Origin: Diploptera punctata
Taxonomy: Eukaryota; Arthropoda; Insecta; Blattodea; Blaberidae
NCBI GenBank assembly: GCA_030220185.1
Contig: JASPKZ010010273.1
Location: 992,001-1,056,000 of the forward strand
Direction of reading: 5' to 3'
Length of the DNA: 64,000 nucleotides
Below the pieces are notes generated by a model. The model made no database searches, was not told where the DNA came from, and saw only the letters and a program-made list of their open reading frames with translations. This document shows, one piece after another, positions 1 through 11,264 of this stretch. The position numbers and the translations under genes are program-made. How positions within the stretch are numbered: position 1 is the first letter of the stretch; each line of letters opens with the position of its first letter.

Positions 1-189
1 ATAGTATATATTAAAAGTAAATTAAAATTAATTAATAAAATAGACAACAGGTAAGCATATATTTAAAATATATAAAAATAAGCATACAATTCTCATTTTA
101 ATGAAAATTTGCTTAGCATTAAAAATGGACTGTCCCATTGTCTTTAGTCTTACAAGAATATAAAATGTAAGAAAAAAGAATATATATAA

Positions 190-192
<3 letters not shown>

Positions 193-224
<32 letters not shown>
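193..224. repeat. (TA)n microsatellite
   Basis: Uninterrupted TA dinucleotide run in AT-rich DNA. Confidence 0.95.
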
Positions 225-226
<2 letters not shown>

Positions 227-435
227 TCATGGATAGAGAGCTCTCTTTGCCTCCATGTTTGTTTTCAACAAATTAAAAATTAGATGCATATATTCAAGTA
301 ATAATTAATAATACAGCTTATCTCTCACACCATATTAGTCTACTAATAATAGTTAACATTATTTACACTGAAAATATTAACTAGCTGTAGGCCTATAGAG
401 CCTAAAGGTCATACCATTTAAAGGTATTAGTAATT

Positions 436-747
436 TCAAACCATAACAAAGAGCTACATGGTCTTTATAGGAAGCCATATATAATAAGAACAGTTAAATC
501 TCGAAGAATGCAATGGGCAAGACATGTGGCACGAATGGGGAATGAAAGAGGTGCATGGAAACTTGTAGTAGGAAAATGCCCAGTTGGTAGACCAAGAGTG
601 AGTTGGGACAATAACATTTACCATGATTTGAGGAAAGTAGATTATACAGGGGATAATTGAAAGAAAAAAACTCAGGATAGGGATTTATGGAGAGATTATG
701 TCCGCACGGCTATGAACCTATGGGTTCGATAGTGTCAGTTAGTTAAT
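436..747 (+). pseudogene. LINE-A 3' tail, decayed
   Basis: This is a 5'-truncated copy of the window's dominant non-LTR retrotransposon, here called LINE-A. It matches the C-terminal end of the LINE ORF2 protein: the stretch equivalent to RLRWAGHVARMG, then GRPR, then a W..Y..AMN block, ending at the diagnostic gggttcgatagtgtcagt and a short gtta-type tail. Stops and indels break every frame. Typical LINE integration is from the 3' end, so truncated tails like this are expected. The clade (RTE-like or a relative) is inferred. Confidence 0.85.
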
Positions 748-1129
748 AATTTCATACATTTCATGGTTGGCAAACTATTCCTATCATAATTCATAAATGT
801 GAAGAGTTTAGTTGTTCGCGATCTAGTTCAAATTCTCAACATCTTCATTATTACATTAATTATGTAATACATTACTAAATAGGAATGAACACATAATAAT
901 AATAAGAAGTGGGGAGATTTTGATAAAGTGATAGAACTCAAATGCCTAGAGATGATAAAACAATCAGGGATGGGTACAGAAAAAAAACATAGGCTCATCT
1001 ATGGAGTTATTATGCATTGCAGGTATTCTTGTCATCCCAAATTCTATATAAAAAAAGTTAAACTACAGACACTATCTCTTAAGTAATGCTGTTTTAAACA
1101 AAATTTTATTTGGATTTCTTTAATCTTCA
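748..1129. other. AT-rich spacer with short dispersed repeat
   Basis: No coding signal. Bases 968-1050 (gtacagaaaaaaaacatagg and following) match 37188-37265 and may be an internal LINE piece, since the tgcattgcaggtattctt part resembles LINE-A at 49850-49875. Confidence 0.4.
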
Positions 1130-1575
1130 AAGTAGAGACTATCAAATTCTATGGTCTTGAGGCATCTTTCAGCGAGGTTTATTATCCCACGACGGGACTA
1201 GTATTTGGTTTTTGAAGTGAAGAATTCGTTGAGACCCATTTCCAACAGCTTCAATGTTTTCGAAATTTCACGCAAGAAATGAGCCATGGATCGAAACAGA
1301 TGGTAATCTGGAGGCGCAAGATCAGGTCTATATGCTGGATGAAGTAGCAGTTAAGATTCTTCCTAATTCCTGAATTTTTATCATGGTTATTTATGCAGTA
1401 TGAGGTCAGGTCGGGTTTGAACCCACCACCCTAAACATTTCATGAATGTGTTCCAGTTGTTAAGAATAAAGATCCGCATCGACTGGAACAAACTTCCAGC
1501 GAATCACAACTCCATCAGACACAACATTACATTAAAAACAGACATTGCTCATGAGACAACCTAATAAAAATATAG
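1130..1575 (-). pseudogene. mariner-type transposase relic
   Basis: Reading the minus strand gives two blocks typical of mariner transposases. One is a VVIRWKFVPVDADLYSQQLE-like stretch near 1450-1520. The other is a PDLAPPDYHLFRSMAHFL-like stretch near 1255-1330, which is the region holding the third catalytic Asp in mariner DD34D enzymes. Several stops and frameshifts separate and follow them. The N-terminal DNA-binding part is missing and I could not find terminal inverted repeats. It is a dead fragment of a cut-and-paste transposon. Confidence 0.7.
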
Positions 1576-1589
1576 GGCATAAAACAACG

Positions 1590-2056
1590 ATTCTTTCAGC
1601 TATAGGAATCCGAATCATGGTCACTTATTTTGGATATGAAACAAATATATTACGAGTATTTAAGTATAAAGTAGATAGAAAAATATCTGAACTAATGAGA
1701 GACGAACAGACGGGTGTATGGTAAAAACGCAATAACACATGTTTATAATCTTTATAGGAAACGCGATGTAATAAGAAAAGTTAAGTCTCATAGACTGCGA
1801 TGGGTAGACAAGTGGTACAAATAACAAATGGAAAGGAGGAGGGGGGCACGGAAACTTCTTTTAGGGAAACTAGAAGGAAAGCACTCAGTAGGTAGACCAA
1901 GAATGAGCAGGGAGAATAGCATTACCCATGATTTGAAGGAGGTGAATTATATAGGCAATGATTGGAAAATATTATTTCAGAATAGCGATGTTTGGAGAAC
2001 ATATTCACGCGGTTATGAACATCCGGGCTCTATAGTACCAGTGAGCTAGTTGACAT
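1590..2056 (+). pseudogene. LINE-A 3' tail
   Basis: Corresponds to the LINE-A C-terminus from the YGCETWTLTLREE-like block (about 1600-1660) through the VFENKVLRK block, the R.LRW block, and a readable 73-aa tail at 1828-2049 with KLLLGKLEGK, GRPRM and YIGNDWK. It ends near gtaccagtgagctagttga, the family's usual 3' junction. Frameshifts occur around 1720 and 1820. 5'-truncated retroposed copy. Confidence 0.85.
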
Positions 2057-3257
2057 CGAACAAGTCGCGGCCAAATCGGTAACGAATCCTTGTTCCTCTA
2101 ATGAAACGATTAGTTATCGAGCGGACCATAGATCAAAGTGGCGTTGTTAGTTTCATCTTCGCTGCATAGATGGCAGAGTTGGCAATTTTTTTGTAATATG
2201 GAGCCTGTGATTAAAACGATTTATAGTAAGAAAATTTCACATATTTATAATGTAGGAATTTTAAAGAAGTTACAAAAATAACACTATTTTATATTAATTT
2301 TTTTTAAAGTAATGCAATTTACGATCTGAAAAATAAGTTGAACATAAACTATGAGGTCCCGAAAGTTTCCTACAGTAGACAATCTTCTAGATTTTTATAA
2401 ACTTTTCATGAATAATATTCGTACTTGTGATTTAACAAAATGCTGAAAGTGTGTGTAAATAATTTACAATTAGTGCAGTTTTCTAGTGACATTACGATTT
2501 GTGGAGCAACTTATGAGAGATCAATGAGAAGAGACAATGGATTACAGGTTAGTAATACCATGATACTACATTGTGAAGAGAGCTATGACATTACGGTTAA
2601 TTTTTACATAATATTAATGATATAGTGCAGTAAACTAACTATCCCTCTACAAAGATAATAATTTATCCACATCTAAAAATATTGGAAATGGCAAACGAAA
2701 CCTGGTCATGTACTGTGGCGAAATCGTATCATTTGGTACAGTATTCCTCGTGCTTTGATTAGCAAAAACAAAATTGATCGCATTGCGGCAAGTAAATAGT
2801 TGTTAGTTTCCTTTTATTTTATCCATAAATTATAGCAAAAGCGACTGGATACTTGGAATAAAAATTGTTTCCAGTAACCACAATGCCAGTCAATTTTGCA
2901 CTTTCATTCGTTCCCCTTAGTCACATAATAAAGTCACCATAGGCCAAGTAAAAAATGTTTGTATTATTCTTTGCTGAATTATAATTATGACTATTCAATG
3001 CTAGAGTATTAACTGTGAATATTCTATCGGAGAACAAGTGACTGCTATTGTCATGTTGATCAATCTGATAACACACGTTCCTGCTAGAGTCAATTGCCAA
3101 CATGTTTACTCATATATAAGGAGATTATATCTCTGGAGTTCACCTATATTATTAGGCAAATTAGGGTGAGAAAATGGGTAAGTTAGCGTTCGTTAGTTAG
3201 GGCGATTTAGTGTACACCAGGTTAGTTTAGCATTCATTTGTTTGTTAGCATGTTTTT
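2057..3257. other. unannotated AT-rich DNA
   Basis: Only short chance reading frames of 60-61 codons. No motif, repeat or splice pattern I can support. Confidence 0.5.
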
Positions 3258-3940
3258 GTGACTATTTAACTCATGCCCCAAATGGGAGTCAATGACCAAT
3301 CACGTTTCAATGATTTCTGTATTACAACCAATCAGAGACGTGTTTCACGAAATAATTATCAACGTTAGGATTATCATATATTAAGCAAAGCTCCTCCTTT
3401 TTAATATTCTGAACAGGTCTGACCGTTATTTTGCAGTGACTGAGCCTATAACAAATACGGCTACCAGATTGTATATAATAGTGCTTACATGTCAACATTT
3501 GTAGCAATTGATTATACCACCAAAAAAAGAAACCACTGTTTGCACTTTCTTAAATGTATACGACATCAAAAATGAATTAATATACAGATTGATGTGTTTC
3601 ATTTTTTTCTCCACTAGAGAGCATTCTTACAATATTGCGTTCCTTTGGCAATAAATAGTATGATCTGGTTGCAGTGATAAACAAAAGAAGCAGTAGAAGC
3701 GTAGGCTACCTATCGTTTCTCATTAGTTTTCAAACATCACCGTTTACTTTAAATATAAAAATATTTTTAAATAACTGTAGTTAAATAATGATTTGTGAGT
3801 AAACAGCTTTATTTTATTCGTTAAATAGTCCTAACAAATGCCACTCTTGATTTCCAAATTCTCTAGATAAATTCACTCCTCACTTCGTGAGTCGTGAATT
3901 TATCGATAATTTGGAAATCACTCGTGGCATTACTTATGAT
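3258..3940 (+). mobile_element. hairpin-ended element, copy A (non-autonomous)
   Basis: About 0.68 kb copy of a family present five times in this window. One end is GACTATTTAACTCATGCCCC (3260 on); the other has GTTAAATAGTC (3820-3830), then a large hairpin, then ggcattacttatgat. The CTCATGCCCCAAATGGGA end, the gctcctcctttttaatattc box (near 3388-3410), the tttgcagtgactgag segment and the tgtgagtaaacagctt segment recur in the other copies. No coding region remains. The related copy at 24729-26062 carries a recombinase-like gene, so this is probably a derivative moved in trans (inference). Confidence 0.75.
3838..3930. repeat. terminal hairpin of copy A
   Basis: Two arms of about 35 nt run from atgccactcttgatttcc to ggaaatcactcgtggcat, with a second small stem (ctcacttcgtgag) at the apex. 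The hairpin lies outside the GTTAAATAGTC sub-terminal repeat. Confidence 0.9.
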
Positions 3941-4029
3941 AAGTTGACTACACTGTCTGAGCAATGGCTAATACACATTCATAATCATCCATGCAAGTAT
4001 CAGGCCATGTGACGGTCTCAAATAGGTAT

Positions 4030-4385
4030 TTTCCATCCAGCGCTTTTTTGGATGTCCCAGCGATATTTTGCCTTGAGGATAGTAACGAAGCATAGCTTTT
4101 GGAATTCAGTGAGATTGCATTTGTTAAAGATGGGCTTTCCAGTTGTTTTGGTAGTTTTGTATATGATGGAGAATGGGTTCTACACCCAACTTTTCCATAA
4201 TTTCCTCATTTCTTTTATGGCTCCACTTTGTACAGCTTGCTGTATATGGCGAATAAGTCGCATCTCATTTGCTGTTATTCGGGATTAATCTCTTCTTCGT
4301 ATTGCCCATGCTTCACTATCACATCTTAATACTGGTCTTGCAAGAATCTTATAAAGCCGTAGTGTTGTGGGAACTGGGCCAGCAA
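4030..4385 (-). pseudogene. LINE ORF2 C-terminal fragment (family B)
   Basis: On the minus strand a LINE-like C-terminal region can be read: LYKILARPVL, SEAWAIRRRD and RITANEMR (about 4365-4250), then NYQNNWKAH and a PQGKISLGHP-like block toward 4040. These correspond to the connection and tail region downstream of the reverse transcriptase domain in many insect LINEs. There is an in-frame stop after IRRRD and at least one frameshift. It differs from LINE-A. Confidence 0.7.
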
Positions 4386-4744
4386 CCCATTGGTCGAAAA
4401 AATTACATTTACTTTCAAGTCTCGAACTAATGCATATTTTACATTGTAAATATGGTTGTTTTAGGTTACTTTGAGCTCATATTCTCACTTCATTAAGGCA
4501 TTTCTCAAATTTTTGGGGAAAAATATTCACATACTGCAATAATAAAATATTTTCTTTTTCGTTTTTTATGTAGTGGTATGGTAGCATAGAATCCCTAGAA
4601 TTATCATGTTCATGTTGAATTTTTAAATAGGTCTAATTGCCACGATTTAGTACCAATGGATCTATATGATGAAAGTAATAAAATTGCGCAGATTTTTATG
4701 TACGAATTCTTTAGGACCCAAATGTAGATCTATAATTTCCTTAA

Positions 4745-5120
4745 TATATATAGGCCTATATATCATCATCCGGTTTCATGGCAGCTGCCGCCATCTTCCG
4801 GAAACCAAACGCCATTCCTCTCTGTCCATCCATTAATCTTCCTCCAATCCTCTGATATTCATAGCTGCTTGTACCCCTTCTCCGTGTGGAGTTGCCAGTC
4901 TCCCATCGGGCGCCTCCCCAGCTGGCGGATAGAGGAATGCTCACCAGATAGTATGGTGGGTACTGGGGAAATAAAATACCCAGGGCGGACCAAAACTAGC
5001 GCTGCTGCCTTGCAGTAAGATACTGGACGATCAAAGGCTAGAAGAAGAAAACCTTGAATAAAAATTACCCGTCCCCCAGGTTGGGGGTTCACGCATCGAG
5101 CCAGCTCCTCGTTCATCATA
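4745..5120 (-). repeat. unclassified GC-richer repeat
   Basis: A 375-bp block clearly richer in GC than its surroundings. It has two overlapping minus-strand frames (86 and 62 codons) with a GDWQLHTEKGYKQL-like end, and a tcctggg/cccagg-rich composition. It has sharp AT-rich borders. I recognise it only as repeat-like; no class can be assigned and a protein function is not supported. Confidence 0.4.
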
Positions 5121-6005
5121 AAATAAAAAAAAATGCTAAAAAACCAAACATCATGCGTCGGGGGAAAAAATATATATTATATATTTTTTATTATCAGGAT
5201 TGCGCATTACTTTATAATGGTGATGAGTGTTAGCTTGAAATGGAAAATATTTCCTTTGGATTGCTTGAATATTGAATTTTGGAAGGTCAAATTTTATTTA
5301 TTATTTAGATTTAATGCTTCAGAAATGGAATTGATTGGTTTATTAATTTATTATCAAAATGTAAAATCTTAATAATGCTGGAAATATTAACTGCTCTATT
5401 GCATTTTTCATGGCCGATTTTAACACAAAATAATTAGAAGATATGAAATGAAATAAACATTTGTTATTAACGTTACGCAATAAGAATTGGTAACATTTCA
5501 GCGGCCGTATGACGTATTTTATCGAAAATAGGCTTATAAAAGAAAACAAATCGATCTATTTATGTCACTGTGTTGAAATCTACCCAATACGCACCTTAAT
5601 ATAAATTAAATGCACAAATAAACTCCAGAACAAAAACAAACATCTAAGAAAACGCACATTTGTTGCAAGAAATTATCTACCCTACGGAATTAGGCAGACT
5701 TCCGGAGAAGTTTGGTAGGCTTATGCTGTATAGGCCTATAGAATTTGTTTTCATTAGGAACGCAAGACATTTATGGAGCATTTCCATCTGACTATATTTC
5801 TCGCCATAACTTCGGTTCATTTCACATGTGTTTATTTAAATAACACCGAGAACGTTATAGCACTTAAAATATTACGAGTGATTGGTCTACTGTATTTGAA
5901 GTATAGGCCTATATACGTAGAGTAGGGCCTATAATTATAAACAAACGACTTAAGTAGACGAAATATAGTCTAAGTGATAAATAATTCCATTTGCTTTTTT
6001 ATAAA
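5121..6005. other. unannotated AT-rich DNA
   Basis: No coding signal. Contains several TAGGCCTA palindromes (near 5730 and 5905). Confidence 0.5.
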
Positions 6006-6009
6006 AAAA

Positions 6010-6170
6010 GGTGTAGGAAAACGCCCAGTTGGTAGACCAAGAATGAGGTAGGAGAACAACATTAACCATGATTTGAGGAATTAGAAAACATTAGCTCAGA
6101 ATGGAGATGTGTGGAGAGCTTATGTCCGCGCAACAATGAACCTACGGATTCGGTAGTGTCAGTTAGCATA
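6010..6170 (+). pseudogene. LINE-A extreme 3' fragment
   Basis: Short copy starting at the GKRPVGRPRMR codons and ending at ttcggtagtgtcagttag. It lacks part of the YTGNDWK region through an internal deletion. Confidence 0.8.
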
Positions 6171-6317
6171 AGAAGTTTGTGTACATATATTTTATTCTCT
6201 GAAAATGTTGTAAACTAAAACATTTTATAAGCAAAAAAAGATACTAAATAACAAAATCGCCGTATTTCCGTGTTTACAAACTAAAATCTAACTTCCTGTT
6301 CATCATCTCAGTTTAAT

Positions 6318-6718
6318 ATCTCACCTTATAGGTACTTTTATATGCCACACACGCCACCCGGGCCTTACGACCTGACGGGAGAGGGATTTTAAACTGTGGA
6401 TCACACACACTTTTTTGACCACACAAGGACATAGAGGGTCTCCCCGAATGAGTGACCAGCTAAATGTAAGGTGTTCCTCCGAGACAACACAGCATAAGAC
6501 GAAACATGCCCTTCACACACATTCATATTAAACATGGTGAATATTATGACTATGTTCGGGGGCGGTTTGGGCTTTAAAGTTTCCTGACATTTGTCTTTCA
6601 GATGAGGAAAAACTCCGAAAGAATCCATCACTTAGGAAACTTGTCCAGACCGGGTTCGAACCCTGACCCACTGCATACGAGGTAGCGACGTTATTCCGAG
6701 ACCACAACGGTTGACCTA
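6318..6718 (-). mobile_element. tRNA-headed SINE, group C, long-tail type
   Basis: On the minus strand the 5' end (6718 side) has a tRNA-like promoter: a box A-like region around ggtctcggaataacgtcgc and a box B match GGTTCGAACCC near 6650. The body shares tttcctgacatttgtcttt with the other group C SINEs, and the tail (gagagggattttaaactgtg, ccgaatgagtga) is shared with the copy at 52255-52778. RNA polymerase III transcription and LINE-driven copying are inferred from the class. Confidence 0.8.
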
Positions 6719-7052
6719 AAATCTAACATATAGTTATTATTTCAGGTAAATTTGAAAAGATACATAACCATAAGCTTTTAAAAGTTTAATGAAGATTAGG
6801 CCTATCGGCTGAGAAAGAAGATTAGCGTAAGGAATTGGTTTACCATTAGGGAAGTAGATTATTTGTTCCTATGAATTATTGTTATCGAAATCCTTCAGAA
6901 AAAATGTGAAAATTATTGCAGTATATATGAGTTAATTTGTCCAAAATTAAATTATTGTAAAATGTATATTAAGTAGGCCTAGACCTACTATATAGAATTA
7001 TTGTATATTCGGTCTAGGCCTACTGTTTATATAGGCCTGTGGTATATTGATA

Positions 7053-7212
7053 AAGTTAAAAATTAAATTGTACCTGTTGGTAGGTGCCGTCGTCCTCAAC
7101 TTTGTTAATATATTGTATATAAAATTAACTGTTAATTTTATATACAATATACGTATTAACAAAGTTGAGGACGACGGCACCTACCAACAGATACAATTTA
7201 ATTTTTAACTTT
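7053..7212. repeat. near-perfect palindrome, ~77-82 bp arms
   Basis: Arms 7053-7129 and 7131-7212 are reverse complements (aagttaaaaattaaattg and caatttaatttttaactt at the ends; gtgccgtcgtcctcaact and agttgaggacgacggcac inside), separated by a single base at 7130. Only a few indels are present. A foldback MITE or recent inverted duplication is likely. Confidence 0.92.
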
Positions 7213-7974
7213 CATCATATGACTTCACCTCAACGGAATTTGATATGAATTTCACTAGCATTGACTATGGTATATTATTATATATAATATTTGTACACAA
7301 TTTTCCCGATGTGCATGCGCAATTTGCTTGAATTGTATAAAAAGTATCTACGTGATAGGCTATAATCTATTAAAAACATAATTCGAAAACAAATAGGAAT
7401 ACACAATTGCAGCTAGTAAATGCGATATGCATATATAAATTTTGCAATACAAACTAAACATTTTTTGTTCAGAATTATTGTAGGCCAAGTAAAATGTAGA
7501 AATTATACTATTGAAAACTTAAGGGTCAAAGGAACGATTATTACTGGAAACACATGAAGTGTTTTGGGTTTGTTTATCTTGAGTCAATGGGTTATCGCCT
7601 CCAACTTGACCCAAGAGACCCCAGCTCCAGAGATAAGTTGAGATAGATCCGCTTCTTTTAACATAAATCAGTGAGTTTTACTGCTGGCTGAATGACGATG
7701 TTTGTTTGGAAACTAAGGCATTTTCCCTGACGTCACATAATCTCGAATTATCTGGTTAACATAGTTACACAGTCAGATTTTTCTTTATCCACATTTAACT
7801 TACAGTATGATTGATTTGGTTTTAAGAATATATGGAACAATTTACTCTATAGTTGAACAGTATTTTTTTCTTGTAATTGGTGGACAAATTCAGTGCCGAT
7901 TGATCTAGTTAGTCCGTATTTTAAAATTTATCCAACATCAAATATCTTACGAGGTTTAGGTTAAATACAAATGG
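7213..7974. other. unannotated AT-rich DNA
   Basis: No feature supported. Confidence 0.5.
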
Positions 7975-8440
7975 TACATAGTCTACCAGTCATATTATGG
8001 TTGCGAAACACGGACTCTTACTCTAAGGGAGGAAAGGGGATTACGAGTATTTGAGAATAAAGTTCTTAGGAACATTTTTGGACCAAATAGAGATGAACAG
8101 ACAGGTGAATGGAGAAGACTACTAACAGTGAACTACATGGTCTTTATAGGAAGCCAGATATAATAAGAAAGTTAAGTCTCGTAGACTGCGATGGGCAGGA
8201 CATGTAGCACGAATGGGAATGAAAGACGTGCATGGAAGCTTCTTGTAGGAAAACCAGAGGGAAAACGCCCAGTTGGTAAACCAAGAATGAGGTGGGGCAA
8301 TAACATTAACTATGATTTGAGGGAAGTAGATTATACAGGGAATGATTGGAAAACATTAACTCAGGATAGGAATGTATGGAGAGCTTATGTCCCTGCGGCC
8401 ATGAACCTACGGGTTCGATAGTGCTAGTGAGTTAGTTATT
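7975..8440 (+). pseudogene. LINE-A 3' tail, well preserved
   Basis: The least decayed of the plus-strand LINE-A tails. It runs from the CETWTLTLREE-like codons (about 8003) through RVFENKVLR, TGEWRRL, the RRLRWAGHVARMG block, then a 76-codon open segment at 8191-8421 with KLLVGKPEGKRPVGKPRM, REVDYTGNDWKTL and VWRAY, to the AMNLRVR stop and gatagtgctagtgagttagtt. One or two frameshifts remain. It serves as a local reference for the other copies. Confidence 0.9.
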
Positions 8441-8837
8441 CATGGATGAAACCAGCATACATATATGAAGATCCCAAAATTATGGTGTAATATGGGTTAT
8501 AAGAAAAATTAAATTAAATTAAATTAAATTAATTAGGTTATAGCCTTTTAATTATTAGACAGGTAAGATCTACTGTGAAATTAAGTGATAGGCTAAGTCA
8601 TCCGCCATATAGAATTGATTAGAATATCCACCACATTCGTCGGACCATGTTTTTGTGATTTAGATCTCGCAAAAACTTTAGGGGAGTGACTGCGGACATA
8701 CGAAAAAATTGGCATTGGTATGAATAATGAAATGTCCTAATTAACAAATGGAAAAGCATATAATATTAGGCATACGAGTAGATAGTTAATTCCGTTTTCG
8801 TACGGTCTGGGAGACTATATTAAGGGTTTGCAGAATA
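8441..8837. other. unannotated AT-rich DNA
   Basis: Contains a short (TTAAA)n-like run near 8508-8530. Nothing else is visible. Confidence 0.5.
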
Positions 8838-9184
8838 ATATTTATTACATTTTATGTATTGCTAAATACATGCTTTTCGACTAATGATCAAGAACGCTAT
8901 GAACGTTAAGTTTTTTTTTTTTTTCAGAATATGTATTGCTTATATATGCTTACCGATTAATAAGCAAAAATGCCACAGAAATTATTACGGACTTTTTTTT
9001 CTGCAGTCATGTTTGTTATATTTTATGTAGTCTACCTATAACTAAATACATGCTTTTGATTAATAAGCAAAAAATCACGAATATTGTTAAGGATTTTTTT
9101 GAGAGTCTTGTTTCTTGCACTTTATATATTACTAAATACATGTTTCCGACTAAAAAGCCAAAAGTCACGAACATTGACTTATAG
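8838..9184. repeat. degenerate ~100-bp tandem repeat
   Basis: Four diverged units, each containing variants of ctaaatacatgcttttcgac followed by taatnagcaaaa, then cacgaa.att, then a T-rich run. Units begin near 8848, 8940, 9041 and 9130. Short reading frames across it reflect the repeat. Confidence 0.7.
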
Positions 9185-9768
9185 GGTATTTTTTCCTCAT
9201 AGACTGCACCCGACTTCCCTAATCAGATTCGAACACTCCGTCCTTTTATATATTGTACACTTCGATGGGTTGTGTCGTTTCCGCATGTTGCAAAAAAATA
9301 GTAATTGCCGTGACTTATTTCCCAATCCTCAGTATTAAAACATAACCTAATTATTATTTATGTAAGAAAGTTATATTCTTCAATAGACCCATCAATTTGA
9401 TAAAACAACTGTCGCTATATTATACTAATAAATATGAGGGTTAAAAGGTAACATGTCATAAGAAGAGTCGTGGTTTTTTTATGATTTCGGAGTGAAAAAC
9501 TTTCAATAAAAAAGAGATGCTCCAATAGTTTTTTAATACATGCAGAAACGATTAGGCATATGCTAGGCCCTATATTTATTTCATAACACAAGTGTATTGC
9601 TTTGTCCTTCTCAGATCTTTTGCTATCTTAAACAGCTTTTATTCCCTTATGAAAGTAATATGTGATTATGATAATAATATGTAATAATAAGATATCTGAA
9701 AAAAAAATCCAGTGTATAGTAGGCCTAAGTTATGTGATAATACGATCCAGAATTTTATAAATCCTGTA

Positions 9769-9771
<3 letters not shown>
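9185..9771. other. unannotated AT-rich DNA
   Basis: No feature supported. Confidence 0.5.

Positions 9772-9813
<42 letters not shown>
9772..9813. repeat. (TA)n microsatellite
   Basis: About 20 TA units. Confidence 0.95.
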
Positions 9814-9816
<3 letters not shown>

Positions 9817-9865
9817 GTACTTCTTTTCAGATATATTTTTCATATATTTAAAAAAACACAATAAA

Positions 9866-10103
9866 TACGATCAGTATAGCACTGGACAGCAGACGCGGGA
9901 ATTTCACTATACACTGCTGACGCACTTGCGGCAGGGAACGACCATTTGAATGTGGATTTTACCCTAAAAATTCTGCCCGCTTACCATTTTCCCTGCGATT
10001 CTTCTTAATTGCAGTTATCTTTTTAATTTTTTTTATACAACCACAATCATTTTCATAACTATTTTACAAATTGTCGTACTTACGAACTTTATTGAAGCAG
10101 TCA
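9866..10103. mobile_element. left half of a TA-target transposon (as at 56049)
   Basis: Closely matches the left part of the element at 56049-56735: cgatcagtatagcactggac, the gatttcactatacactgctg stretch, and ttacaaattgtcgtactt toward the end. It stops at attgaagcag, where the other copy continues into its transposase-like segment. The sequence then switches directly to the end of a hairpin element. Confidence 0.8.
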
Positions 10104-10276
10104 CTGGGAAATAATGCTCTGACCTGTTCAGAATATTAAAAAGGAGGAGCTTTCTTTAATTGGTAAACAGAATTCGATCAATATCGAGGTGAAACACGAC
10201 TGTCATTGGTTATAAAACAAAATTCATTGAACGTGATTGGTCATTAGCCCCCTTTTGGGGCATGAGTTAAATAGTC
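10100..10276 (-). mobile_element. hairpin-ended element, copy C (end fragment)
   Basis: Contains the shared end only, inverted relative to copy A: ctgacctgttcagaatatta, aaaaggaggagctttcttt, a cgtgattggtcatt box, ggggcatgagttaaatagtc. The hairpin end is missing. The left junction is abrupt with a relic of another transposon. Confidence 0.75.
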
Positions 10277-10444
10277 TACAAAAAGTTTCTTCTATAAGCC
10301 TATGATTTCCTTTAATAAGATGTAATGTTGTACAGTATTTTCCCTTTTAACTGAAACAACGAACAAGATGTACAATGTTGACTAATGTTATAATTAGTAA
10401 AAAAATTAGGTAATTTTACACGTTTTATATTTTATTAAAATAAA

Positions 10445-10690
10445 ACATCCTTAACTCGTGTCCAACTCAGGGTCGGGGCGAGGGATGAGATGAGATGAGG
10501 CGCCTATATTTATAGAGGTCTGTGAATTACAAGGGCGCCGGACGACCACTCCTGACGCACCGTCACAGGGGCTGATGAACGAAGTGAGTGTGGAGAAATG
10601 GAATAATGAAATTTGTGGTTGGGGAAAACGGGAGAAACCCCGAGAAAAACCTACCTTAGCACCGTTTCGTCCACCACGAAACCTAGCCTA
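10445..10690 (-). mobile_element. SINE group D, head lost
   Basis: Matches the 3' two-thirds of the SINE at 58848-59240 in inverse orientation: taactcgtgtccaactcagg, gatgagatgagatga, the ggcgccggacgacca stretch and cgtttcgtccaccacgaaac. The tRNA-like head is absent, the copy breaking off at acgaaacctagcc. Confidence 0.8.
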
Positions 10691-11264
10691 TATTTTTATT
10701 AATTTTGTTAAAAATAATTCTAGATTTCTTACGGAGGGATTTAAATGTCTTACTTAGCCAGTTTTAGGTTTTATAAAGAAACAATTTAGCCATTTCATAT
10801 TTCCATAAAAATGAAATCAGTTAACGTTTTCAGTAAACCCATGACAAACTCAACAATATAAACATACTGCCACTTGATACATCTAAAATATCCTAGACCA
10901 TTACCAGTAGTGATTTTAGATGTTATAGCGTCTATAAATGAAAATTAAATAACAAATTCAACTGTATGATTCCCATGATAATGAAATGAATAATTATATT
11001 AAAATATTTTAGTTATCTAGCAATGAATAAATATTTTAAAACCAAAGAACTTGGGCTAGAATCTGAGAAAAAAATGTTGGTTAGAGTTACCAGTTACAAT
11101 AGGCCTATTTCTCATTTTCCAGGAAATTCTTTATATAAGCTAAATAAAAAACCTTCTCGGATCCCATTTTAAAAATCTATTTTTATTTTCACCATTTAAT
11201 ATATCTGTAACAAGCCTTTGGATCTTGGAATTCAACATAGGCACAATAGAAAGATAATAATTCA
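10691..11264. other. unannotated AT-rich DNA
   Basis: No feature supported. Confidence 0.5.
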
